DNA from: Deltaproteobacteria bacterium
GTDB taxonomy: Bacteria; Desulfobacterota; UBA8473
Reading direction: 5' to 3'
Assembly: GCA_030623035.1 (NCBI GenBank)
Contig: JAUXFK010000211.1
Coordinates: forward strand, 1 to 5,025
DNA: 5,025 bases
A program made the position numbers and the translations under genes. Of the stretch, positions 1-5,025 are shown piece after piece; the stretch's first letter is position 1, and the number at the start of each line of letters is the position of its first letter. The notes beneath the pieces are model-generated. The model did no database searches. It had not been told where the DNA came from and saw only the letters and a program-made list of their open reading frames with translations.

Positions 1-840
1 AAAGGTAAGGCAGAGGCTTCCATCAGAATGTTTTGTTTGCTTTTGTTCGGAATGCCATACCTGTTCGGATACCCAGGACGCAATATCAGGAGAGAATTTC
101 AGGCAGACCTCAATACTGGTTTCGCTGCTCAAAAGCCCGAAGTTTTTTCTCATATATTCCTTTACAAAGCCTGAAGAAATGTCCGGATTGATATTTTTGA
201 GTGATGGTCTTACTGACTGTATCCTGGAAAGGGCGAAGTCTCGAAGCTCATCTCTCAGAGAACAATGGGCAATGATATGCCAGTTTCCCATATATTGAAG
301 CAGATGGAGCGGAAGGATATCCCTTTTGGTTGTCTCATCTTTGTGCGGGGAATAGTAAAGGATTGTCAGAGGCTTCGTGTAAAAAAGGGCGTCAACTACC
401 TTCTGAAAGACAGTGTCGCGAACCCTGGAATATTCTATATTCTTTACTGAGACCTTTTGGATGAGTTCTTCAAGAGAGACAAGAGGATTCAAAGAATGAA
501 AGGTAAGAAACTGTTGAAGAAATGACGTGAGAGAGGTCTTGAGTTTCTTGTTTGGTATAGTAGAAGCTAATCTTGATGAGATAAGAAGTACTAAGAGTTC
601 ATCCTCTTTTATCCATATACCTGGAAGTTCATAACTATTTTGTTCATACGTATAACCCTTCTTTTCAGGGAAATACACGAGAGGTGCATTCAACCTGTCT
701 CTTATGAATTCAATATCCCTCTGGGCTGTTTTAACAGAGAGCTCAAACCTTTCTGCTAATTTCCTGGCATTGGGATATTTTCCAGCTTTTACCTGGTTGT
801 GAAACCACCAAAACCTTTCATAAATGACCTTGGACGGCAT
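1..840 (-). CDS. WYL-domain transcriptional regulator (YafY-like), C-terminus cut by the window edge
   Basis: Reading leftward from an ATG at 840-838, 280 codons stay open to the window edge, so the C-terminus is missing. The start follows AGGGGG (852-847) by 6 nt. Residues 5-67 form an N-terminal winged helix-turn-helix: the segment ARKLAERFELSVKTAQRDIE (25-44) is the typical 'HTH_11' recognition region, followed by a wing around YFPEKKGYTY. Residues about 145-212 form the WYL domain: KPLTILYYSP is the first strand, and GNWHIIAHC, then RDFALSRIQSV carry the usual ligand-pocket pattern with the trailing Arg residues. The eponymous W-Y-L triplet is W-H-I (187-189) here. A C-terminal WCX region starts near 240. 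Family members are about 310-330 residues, so roughly 40 are probably lost. WYL proteins are DNA-binding regulators that sense nucleic-acid or nucleotide ligands. The target here is unknown; autoregulation and control of the divergent nitroreductase are inferences from position. Confidence 0.9.
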   Translation of the reverse strand, partial: MPSKVIYERFWWFHNQVKAGKYPNARKLAERFELSVKTAQRDIEFIRDRLNAPLVYFPEKKGYTYEQNSYELPGIWIKEDELLVLLISSRLASTIPNKKLKTSLTSFLQQFLTFHSLNPLVSLEELIQKVSVKNIEYSRVRDTVFQKVVDALFYTKPLTILYYSPHKDETTKRDILPLHLLQYMGNWHIIAHCSLRDELRDFALSRIQSVRPSLKNINPDISSGFVKEYMRKNFGLLSSETSIEVCLKFSPDIASWVSEQVWHSEQKQTKHSDGSLCLTF

Positions 841-921
841 TTCAATCCCCCTGGAAATGGATTCTCAAGCAGTTACAATCAAGTTCAATCAATAATGTCC
901 AGCATAAATATATCCGTATCC

Positions 922-949
922 TTTCACGGTTACCTGTTTACGATTCACG
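922..949. repeat. four degenerate tandem heptamers in the divergent intergenic region
   Basis: On the plus strand the units are TTTCACG, GTTACCT, GTTTACG and ATTCACG, in strict 7-bp register (922-928, 929-935, 936-942, 943-949). As a result TTCACGGTT occurs at 923-931 and again at 944-952, exactly 21 bp apart. This could be a decayed simple heptamer repeat, or a pair of same-face binding sites two helical turns apart upstream of the regulator gene. The sequence does not decide between them. Confidence 0.55.
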
Positions 950-985
950 GTTTTTCCAATGATTTATAATACATATAGCTGATAT

Positions 986-1007
986 ACAATAGTATTGTCA
1001 ATAGTAT
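986..1007. promoter_or_regulatory. candidate operator: 13-bp palindrome overlapping a direct repeat
   Basis: ACAATAGTATTGT (986-998) is a perfect palindrome around a central G. Its CAATAGTAT half (987-995) recurs at 999-1007, 12 bp downstream. The cluster lies between the divergent WYL regulator and nitroreductase genes, about 145 bp before each start, a reasonable place for a shared operator. AT-rich sequence yields short palindromes by chance, so the assignment is tentative. No convincing -35/-10 pair was found for the nitroreductase in this region. Confidence 0.3.
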
Positions 1008-1008
1008 A

Positions 1009-1022
1009 CGAGCTTTTGCTCG
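1009..1022. other. small perfect hairpin, CGAGC-TTTT-GCTCG
   Basis: A 5-bp GC-containing stem with a TTTT loop lies directly after the palindrome cluster and about 130 bp before the nitroreductase start. No T-tract follows it, so it is not a typical intrinsic terminator. It could be part of the leader RNA or chance. The rest of 841-1149 shows nothing further that can be supported. Confidence 0.25.
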
Positions 1023-1149
1023 GGTATAAGGAATTTTTAAGTGATCTGAATAAGCGAGAATTCCAATAATTCCTTGCATTTTTAAAAGATTGTTGATAGT
1101 GTTTATCATTATATGAGAGAGATTTTAATAGAACAAAAGGGGGGAATTC

Positions 1150-1815
1150 ATGGATATCATTGAAGCGATAAAATCTAGAAAAAGTATCAGAGCATACAAA
1201 GACAAGCCAATACCAAAAGACATTATTGAAGAGCTCCTTGAAATATCTGTAAGGGCACCTTCTGCACTCAATACACAACCCTGGGAATTTGCAGTAATCA
1301 CAGGAGATGTACTTAAAAAGATAATGGAAGATAATGTAAAATCACTTGAAGGCGGATCAATGCCAAACCCTGATGTACAACCCGTATTTTTTGAAGGTGA
1401 ATACAAAAAAAGGCAAGTGGATTTAGCGAAACAGTTGTACGGACTTTTGGAAATTACAAAGGAAGACAAAGAAAAGAGGACGGAATGGACCAAACAGGGT
1501 TTTCGCTTCTTCAATGCCCCATCTGTTATTATTATCTATTCTGACAAGTCCTTAAGCGAAGGAGGCAGTATGTATGATGCGGGTGCAATTGCCCAGACAA
1601 TCGCTCTTGTAGCACTGAAATATGGCCTTGGCACCTGTGTCCAATCCCAGGGGATTCTCTTTCCGGAAGTTATCAGGAAATACGCCGACATACCGGATAC
1701 CAAGAGACTGATTATATGTATCACAATAGGTTATCCGGACATGGACTTTCCAGCGAATAAACTGGTTACAGACCGAGTGAAGGCAAAAGATATTACGAAA
1801 TGGTATGGGATGTAA
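1150..1815 (+). CDS. nitroreductase-family FMN-dependent oxidoreductase
   Basis: The 221-residue protein has the size and motif order of the NfsB/FRase I-like nitroreductase superfamily, whose members use NAD(P)H and a bound FMN to reduce nitro compounds, quinones or other electrophiles in the cytoplasm, usually as homodimers. The N-terminal AIKSRKSIRAYKDKPIP (6-22) supplies the conserved R-R-S-I/R-x-Y phosphate-binding pattern. RAPSALNTQPWEFAVI (35-50) is the second FMN/dimer motif. GAIAQTIALVALKYGLGTC (145-163) is the long core helix followed by the conserved Gly-Leu-Gly turn, and ITIGYPD (191-197) is the terminal strand with the family's G-Y-P. The region around 65-115 is longer than in minimal members and may form the substrate lid. 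The start is supported by AGGGGGG at 1138-1144, 5 nt upstream. The gene is divergent from the WYL regulator and convergent with the phosphatase. The true substrate cannot be read from sequence. Confidence 0.93.
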   Translation: MDIIEAIKSRKSIRAYKDKPIPKDIIEELLEISVRAPSALNTQPWEFAVITGDVLKKIMEDNVKSLEGGSMPNPDVQPVFFEGEYKKRQVDLAKQLYGLLEITKEDKEKRTEWTKQGFRFFNAPSVIIIYSDKSLSEGGSMYDAGAIAQTIALVALKYGLGTCVQSQGILFPEVIRKYADIPDTKRLIICITIGYPDMDFPANKLVTDRVKAKDITKWYGM

Positions 1816-1850
1816 GGATGATTTGCTACCTATGGATGGGCACTACCTAA

Positions 1851-2321
1851 TTATGGATGAATAATTTGCTCGTAAAGATTATTTATACAATCCCTTATAA
1901 TATTAAAAGAAGACCTGTAATGAAATGAAGTAAGGCCATAGGGGTCAGGGACCTCTACTTCTTCCGGCATATCTCCGTGAAATGTACCAAAATTCCCCAA
2001 AAGTCTCAACTTATCCTCAGATTCAGGATCCATTTCCAATATGATCTCCTTGTGGAAGACATCCATTACAAGGATGATATCCGCTTCTTGAATCATTTTT
2101 ATGCAGACCTGCCTGGGGGTATGCCCTGAAACATCTAAGCCCAGTTCATGAGCAATACGAATCGCCTCCGGCGGGACAGAAAGCCCAGGGAACATATTGA
2201 CCCCTGCTGAATGAACATTTATCCCCTCTTTATTTTTTTTAAAAAATAGGTCATTCAATACCCTTTCAGCAAAAGGACTTCTACATATATTGGCTGTACA
2301 AACAAAGAGTATATCCTTCAT
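1851..2321 (-). CDS. low-molecular-weight protein-tyrosine phosphatase
   Basis: The 156-residue cytoplasmic enzyme opens with ILFVCTANICRSPFAERVL (4-22). This holds the C-X5-R-S phosphate-binding loop, with nucleophile Cys8, Arg14 and Ser15. The general-acid loop is PDPYG at 125-129, with Asp126 as catalytic acid. SAGV (38-41), GLDVSGHTPRQV (61-72) and ADIILVMD (80-87) are further family signatures, and the length is normal. The same fold includes Wzb/Etp-type phosphatases that pair with capsule tyrosine kinases, and arsenate reductases. No kinase, polysaccharide or arsenic gene is visible nearby, so the partner is unknown. The active-site motif fixes the start, although no good Shine-Dalgarno precedes it (the upstream sequence reads TTTTGATTAGACT). 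The promoter region is occupied by the hairpin element at 2344-2598, only 22 bp from the start codon. The stop lies 35 bp from the convergent nitroreductase stop, with no clear terminator between. Confidence 0.95.
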   Translation of the reverse strand: MKDILFVCTANICRSPFAERVLNDLFFKKNKEGINVHSAGVNMFPGLSVPPEAIRIAHELGLDVSGHTPRQVCIKMIQEADIILVMDVFHKEIILEMDPESEDKLRLLGNFGTFHGDMPEEVEVPDPYGLTSFHYRSSFNIIRDCINNLYEQIIHP

Positions 2322-2395
2322 AGTCTAATCAAAAAACCAAAATTGGTTATTGAGTTACCTCAGCAAAAAAAATCGGTCACAGCAAAGGAGGTCAC

Positions 2396-2401
2396 ATTAT
2401 A
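2396..2401 (-). promoter_or_regulatory. candidate -10 box (TATAAT) inside hairpin element 1, facing the phosphatase gene
   Basis: On the minus strand the left arm reads GGGTTATAATGTGACC, a consensus TATAAT about 75 bp before the phosphatase start. The base run at the -35 position is poor (TAAGGC at 17-bp spacing) and there is no extended -10 TG. The inverted right arm carries the same TATAAT facing right (2560-2565). This would be a promoter carried by the element, but only the -10 half is convincing. Confidence 0.25.
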
Positions 2402-2422
2402 ACCCGTGCAAAACTCGCGCCT

Positions 2423-2445
2423 TAGTGAGCATAAAAAAAGAACAG
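2423..2445 (+). repeat. 23-bp core motif, copy 1 (diverged)
   Basis: The motif begins TAGTGAGC and ends AAAGAACAG. It matches the other two copies at 20 of 23 positions, with A replacing G, T and G at 2431, 2433 and 2436. It lies inside the left half of hairpin element 1, inverted relative to copy 2. Confidence 0.8.
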
Positions 2446-2512
2446 TATCGATCTTTGTAATTGAACAGTTACTAATGTGTCTGTTCATACGCGTAAACAT
2501 CCAGCAACACTT

Positions 2513-2535
2513 CTGTTCTTTCTTAACGCTCACTA
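2513..2535 (-). repeat. 23-bp core motif, copy 2
   Basis: Read on the minus strand, this copy is identical over all 23 bases to copy 3 at 2912-2934. It is preceded by GTGCAACTGTTTGAG (2555-2541) with a 5-bp spacer, CGGTG, that differs from the TATCT spacer of copy 3. The two 15-bp and 23-bp blocks are therefore conserved while the spacer keeps only its length. Confidence 0.85.
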
Positions 2536-2598
2536 CACCGCTCAAACAGTTGCACGCGTTATAATGTGACCTCCTTTGCTGTGTTAACTCAATAACCA

Positions 2599-2864
2599 TT
2601 AAACCAAAATCAAACATATTATATCCTTTTTTATCACATCTCGCTTTAAAAAGTCCACATTTCGTTTTGAATTTCCTATACTTTTTTTATTGCTCTCCAC
2701 AATAAGTGCTTTCATAAATTTATTAATGGGGATTCTGATCTCCAAATTCAGTTATAAAAATGTTGCTATTTTCTACTACAATAAGTAAAATCAGACGTTA
2801 TGTTTATCATATATGGTTTTGATTTAAATAAAAGGTAACAGTTTGGCTTTTTGAAATTTTAGTT
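2599..2864. other. AT-rich spacer between the two hairpin elements, no gene recognised
   Basis: This 266-bp stretch is very AT-rich. One plus-strand frame is open from 2603 to 2785 (61 codons) and encodes a hydrophobic middle section, but its only ATG is at 2726, leaving 20 codons, and no ribosome-binding site precedes it. The stretch could be a gene remnant or simply spacer. Nothing else can be supported. Confidence 0.5.
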
Positions 2865-2984
2865 GCTTCAACGGCAATCAAATTTTAATCCGTGCAACTG
2901 TTTGAGTATCTTAGTGAGCGTTAAGAAAGAACAGGGGGAAAGATGCGAGTTCTGCACGGGTTAAAATTTGATTGCCGTTGAAGC
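2865..2984. mobile_element. hairpin element 2: 120-bp inverted repeat sharing its core with element 1
   Basis: The 32-bp arms at 2865-2896 and 2953-2984 match at 31 positions, the exception being T2889 facing G2960, a wobble pair in RNA. The outer 24 bp of the arms (GCTTCAACGGCA onward, ending in ATTTTAA) have no similarity to the arms of element 1. The inner part and the 56-nt loop do match: GTGCAACTGTTTGAG (2892-2906), the 23-bp motif (2912-2934) and, inverted, CCGTGCAGAACTCGC (2959-2945). Only 10 bp separate the motif from the right end, so the central part and second motif of element 1 are absent here. No T-tract follows, so it is not a standard terminator. It lies 62 bp before the ppiD start. 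Confidence 0.7.
2912..2934 (+). repeat. 23-bp core motif, copy 3
   Basis: This copy lies in the loop of hairpin element 2 and is identical to copy 2 on the opposite strand. TCTTA just at its start (2909-2913) can pair with TAAGA (2922-2926), giving a small internal stem. CTGTT (2898-2902) can pair with AACAG (2930-2934), so the loop may fold as a nested hairpin. Confidence 0.85.
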
Positions 2985-3023
2985 TTGGCCAGTGCTTTCT
3001 GTTTCATAAGGCTAAAATAATAC
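2972..3023 (+). repeat. left copy of a 52-bp perfect inverted repeat flanking ppiD
   Basis: From TTGCCGTTGAAGC to GCTAAAATAATAC this segment is the exact reverse complement of 4974-5025. Its first 13 bp are the outer arm of hairpin element 2; the other 39 bp continue toward ppiD, ending 23 bp before the start codon. The match stops at the window end, so the true repeat is probably longer. The segment holds the only room for the ppiD promoter close to the gene: TACAAT at 3021-3026 is a possible -10 box with a weak -35. Confidence 0.9.
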
Positions 3024-3046
3024 AATAAAAGTAACGGTGAATTAAT

Positions 3047-4930
3047 ATGCTCGAACTTATGAGAAGAAATGCAAGATCCTGGTTCATCCAGATAGCCCTC
3101 TTTGCTGTAATTTTAGTTTTTGTCTTCTGGGGTGTAGGGAGTTTTAAACCTGATAGCGAGAATAGAATAGCTACAGTCAATGATTACCGTATAACAATGA
3201 ATGAATACAGAAAGACCTATGAAAATCTTTTAAAGAAATACAGAGAGATATATAAGGATGATTTCTCTGAAAAAACAATAGAAAGGCTGAATCTTAAAGA
3301 GCTGGCCATTAACAGTTTGGTAGAAGAAGTCCTTTTATTACAAGAAGCAGAAAAGCTAGACCTTGAAGTAACCGAGGATGAACTGAGGGAATCGATCATA
3401 AGATACCCTGCCTTTCAAAAAGACGGGGTTTTTAAAAATTCATTATACCTAAAGTTATTGAGATATAACAGGACAACCCCAGAGGAATTTGAGGACTCTC
3501 AAAGAAAAGTGATATTGCTAAAAAAGGTGGAAAACTTAATAAAAGACAACGCCAAACTTTCAGATAAAGAGTTGCTGGACGCCTACACCCTGGAGAATGA
3601 AAGCATTAATATTGAAGTGATTAAAGTAAAACTTTCCTCTTTCAGAAGTAAGGTAAGGGTATCTGATGAAGAGATAAGGGATTATTTTTCAAATCATAAG
3701 GGGAACTACCAGATACCGGCCAGAGTAAATGTTCAGTATCTGAGTTTTAATCCAATCGATTATGAGTCCAATGTAACGATATTAAAAGAGGATATCAATG
3801 ATTACTATGAATTAAATATAGATAAATTCAGCATCCCTGCAAAGATCAAAGCAAAACACATATTAATCACTGCGCTAGCGGATGATGCTGAATCGAGAAC
3901 TAAGGGCAAAGAGAAAGCTGAAATGATTCTAAAAGAGATTCAAAAGGGAGCGGATTTTGCTGCGTTGGCCAGGAGATATTCAGATGACCCATCGGCAAAA
4001 AAGGGCGGAGACTTAGGGTATATAGAGAGAGAAAAACTGATGCCCCCTATCAAAGAAGCCCTATCCTCGATCCAGGAGGGGGGAGTCAGTTCAATTATTA
4101 ATAGCCCGTTTGGTTTTCATATAATAAAGGCTGAAAAGATTATAGATGCGAGGATCATACCTTTAACTGAGGTCGAATCAGAAATTCATTCTATATTAAA
4201 ACGAGAAAAGGCTCAAGAACTGGCAGATGAGGAAGTAGAAAATATAAATGCACTGACTATCGATGAAAAAAATCTCGATGAATTTGCTGTTAGTGAAAAG
4301 CTTGAAATAAAAAAGACGGGTCTCTTTGCCTCGGGAGAAAGCATAAAAGGAATCGGCAATAATAGAACCTTTTCAAACGCAGCTTTTTTGCTCGAAAAAG
4401 GTGAGATAAGTCAGATTGTGAAATCTTCTGGGATAAATTATATATTGCAGGCAATAGAGAAATTACCCCCTCAAATACCCGAACTTGAAAAGGTTAAAAC
4501 AGAGGTTAAAAAGGATGTGACACATGAAAAAGAGAAATCCATGGCAAAAGCAAAAGCCGAGGATTTGCTGAAAGAACTAAAAGAGGGAAAAGAGTGGGGA
4601 CGTCTTGTTAAAAAAAATAAATTAAAGGTAGAGCAAACAGGTTTTTTCAAAAGAAGGGACAGGGTTGGATACTCTGAAGAGGTTAAGGAACACGCATTCT
4701 CATTATCTCAAAATAACCCCTATGCAGACAGAATATTCGAGGCAAATGACAACTATATTATTTTTAGGTTTAAGGATAAAAAGGGCATAGATAAAGAAGA
4801 ATTCAATACGGTAAAGGAGAGGTTTGAAAAGATGCTTCTGCAGCAAAAAAGAGAAAATATATTTCGATTATGGATGAACGATATCAAGGCCAAAGCGGAG
4901 ATTAAATTAGATATGAGCGTTATAAAGTAA
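3047..4930 (+). CDS. ppiD: PpiD-like membrane-anchored periplasmic peptidyl-prolyl isomerase/chaperone (SurA N-domain)
   Basis: The 627-residue protein matches E. coli PpiD in length and layout. A short basic cytoplasmic N-terminus (MLELMRRNARS) precedes one transmembrane helix (about 12-32), which acts as an uncleaved signal anchor. The SurA_N-like chaperone region follows (about 38-180, with VNDYRITMNEYRKTYENLL). Residues 266-366 are a parvulin PPIC domain: KAKHILI with His271, then YSDDPSAKKGGDLGY (311-325) and SPFGFHIIKAEK (353-364), so the usual rotamase motifs look intact. A Lys/Glu-rich second PPIC-like region and C-terminal helices (about 400-620) complete it. PpiD proteins sit at the Sec translocon exit and assist folding of secreted and outer-membrane proteins. 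The start is supported by GGTGA (3036-3040), 6 nt upstream. The gene stands alone and lies between perfect inverted repeats. No terminator is evident between the stop and 4973. Another SurA-type PPIase is possible, but the anchor and length favour PpiD. Confidence 0.9.
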   Translation: MLELMRRNARSWFIQIALFAVILVFVFWGVGSFKPDSENRIATVNDYRITMNEYRKTYENLLKKYREIYKDDFSEKTIERLNLKELAINSLVEEVLLLQEAEKLDLEVTEDELRESIIRYPAFQKDGVFKNSLYLKLLRYNRTTPEEFEDSQRKVILLKKVENLIKDNAKLSDKELLDAYTLENESINIEVIKVKLSSFRSKVRVSDEEIRDYFSNHKGNYQIPARVNVQYLSFNPIDYESNVTILKEDINDYYELNIDKFSIPAKIKAKHILITALADDAESRTKGKEKAEMILKEIQKGADFAALARRYSDDPSAKKGGDLGYIEREKLMPPIKEALSSIQEGGVSSIINSPFGFHIIKAEKIIDARIIPLTEVESEIHSILKREKAQELADEEVENINALTIDEKNLDEFAVSEKLEIKKTGLFASGESIKGIGNNRTFSNAAFLLEKGEISQIVKSSGINYILQAIEKLPPQIPELEKVKTEVKKDVTHEKEKSMAKAKAEDLLKELKEGKEWGRLVKKNKLKVEQTGFFKRRDRVGYSEEVKEHAFSLSQNNPYADRIFEANDNYIIFRFKDKKGIDKEEFNTVKERFEKMLLQQKRENIFRLWMNDIKAKAEIKLDMSVIK

Positions 4931-4973
4931 TGTATATCATATTTTCCCTGAACCTATTAAAGGAAAACTCTTC

Positions 4974-5025
4974 GTATTATTTTAGCCTTATGAAACAGAA
5001 AGCACTGGCCAAGCTTCAACGGCAA
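4974..5025 (-). repeat. right copy of the 52-bp inverted repeat, cut by the window end
   Basis: This is the exact reverse complement of 2972-3023, beginning 43 bp after the ppiD stop. The last bases, GCTTCAACGGCAA (5013-5025), equal the start of the left arm of hairpin element 2 (2865-2877) in the same orientation, so another copy of that hairpin probably begins here and runs beyond the window. Confidence 0.9.

Larger units (their letters stand above)
2344..2598. mobile_element. hairpin element 1: about 255-bp inverted-repeat, MITE-like sequence
   Basis: The outer arms are a perfect 14-bp inverted repeat (TGGTTATTGAGTTA at 2344-2357 against 2585-2598). The inner arms are 34 bp with 33 matches (2378-2411 against 2550-2583), the only mismatch being C2404 with C2557. 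The left arm carries 19 extra bases (within 2358-2377) that look like a diverged duplication of the AGCAAAGGAGG part. Inside the arms is a core (about 2404-2556) with GTGCAACTGTTTGAG at its right end on the minus strand (2555-2541) and CCGTGCAAAACTCGC at its left end (2404-2418). Two inverted 23-bp motifs lie within it (2423-2445 and 2513-2535), and a further 7-bp stem, TGAACAG/CTGTTCA (2462-2468/2481-2487), sits at the centre. It contains no credible protein gene. The shared core with element 2 supports a mobile or otherwise multi-copy, non-autonomous element. A structured RNA is the alternative. Confidence 0.7.

Noticed and set aside
265..450. 61-codon plus-strand open frame
   Set aside because: It lies wholly inside the WYL regulator on the opposite strand, which has clear domain motifs.
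964..1278. 104-codon minus-strand open frame
   Set aside because: It overlaps the well-supported nitroreductase start and the intergenic region, and shows no family motif. Other antisense frames within the nitroreductase (1125-1514, 1536-1724) and within ppiD (3217-3399) are likewise shadows.
2360..2617. 85-codon minus-strand open frame across hairpin element 1
   Set aside because: It reads straight through both arms and the core of an inverted repeat, is Cys-rich with no recognisable domain, and has no ribosome-binding site. It may be annotated as a hypothetical protein in genomes carrying the repeat, but is best explained as a by-product of it.
2603..2788. Small hydrophobic protein in the spacer between hairpins
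   Set aside because: The open frame of 61 codons has no start codon before position 2726 and no ribosome-binding site, and AT-rich DNA readily gives such hydrophobic translations.
2865..2984. Integron attC site
   Set aside because: The arm ends GTTGAAG and CTTCAAC only loosely resemble the GTTRRRY/RYYYAAC core sites, the 32-bp stem is too perfect and lacks the extrahelical bases of attC, and no integrase or cassette array is seen.
2865..2984. Intrinsic transcription terminator
   Set aside because: The stem is long and AT-rich with a 56-nt loop and no T-tract after either arm, and no gene ends just upstream.
2344..2984. CRISPR array
   Set aside because: The repeated blocks occur in opposite orientations, only two to three times and without regular spacing, and no cas genes are present.

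Overview
The window is AT-rich DNA from a Gram-negative bacterium. A membrane-anchored periplasmic PpiD/SurA-type chaperone implies an inner membrane and a periplasm. The gene styles (WYL regulator, small nitroreductase, PpiD-like foldase) and the heptamer repeat between genes would suit a Desulfobacterota, Nitrospirota or anammox-type lineage, but the sequence alone does not settle the taxon.

Layout. (1) Positions 1-840, minus strand: a WYL-domain transcriptional regulator whose C-terminus is cut off by the window start. (2) 841-1149: a divergent intergenic region with a run of degenerate 7-bp repeats and a palindrome/direct-repeat cluster that could hold operators. (3) 1150-1815, plus: an FMN-dependent nitroreductase-family protein. 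(4) 1851-2321, minus: a low-molecular-weight protein-tyrosine phosphatase, convergent with the nitroreductase across a 35-bp gap. (5) 2322-3046: 725 bp without a convincing gene, holding two long hairpin elements (2344-2598 and 2865-2984). (6) 3047-4930, plus: a 627-residue PpiD-like periplasmic peptidyl-prolyl isomerase/chaperone. (7) 4974-5025: a perfect 52-bp inverted copy of 2972-3023, so the chaperone gene lies between inverted repeats and the window stops inside the right-hand copy.

The most unusual content is the hairpin pair. Both share an asymmetric core with one end reading GTGCAACTGTTTGAG, the other reading CCGTGCA(A/G)AACTCGC on the opposite strand, and an internal 23-bp motif that begins TAGTGAGC and ends AAAGAACAG. 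The long stems flanking the cores are unrelated to each other in sequence. Conserved core inside non-conserved stems is the reverse of what a standard MITE with conserved terminal repeats shows. The second element looks like an internally deleted form of the first. The two lie in opposite orientation, and a third probably begins at the right edge of the window.

The genes do not form an obvious pathway. The WYL regulator may control the divergent nitroreductase and itself. The phosphatase and chaperone are separate transcription units separated by the hairpin-rich region.
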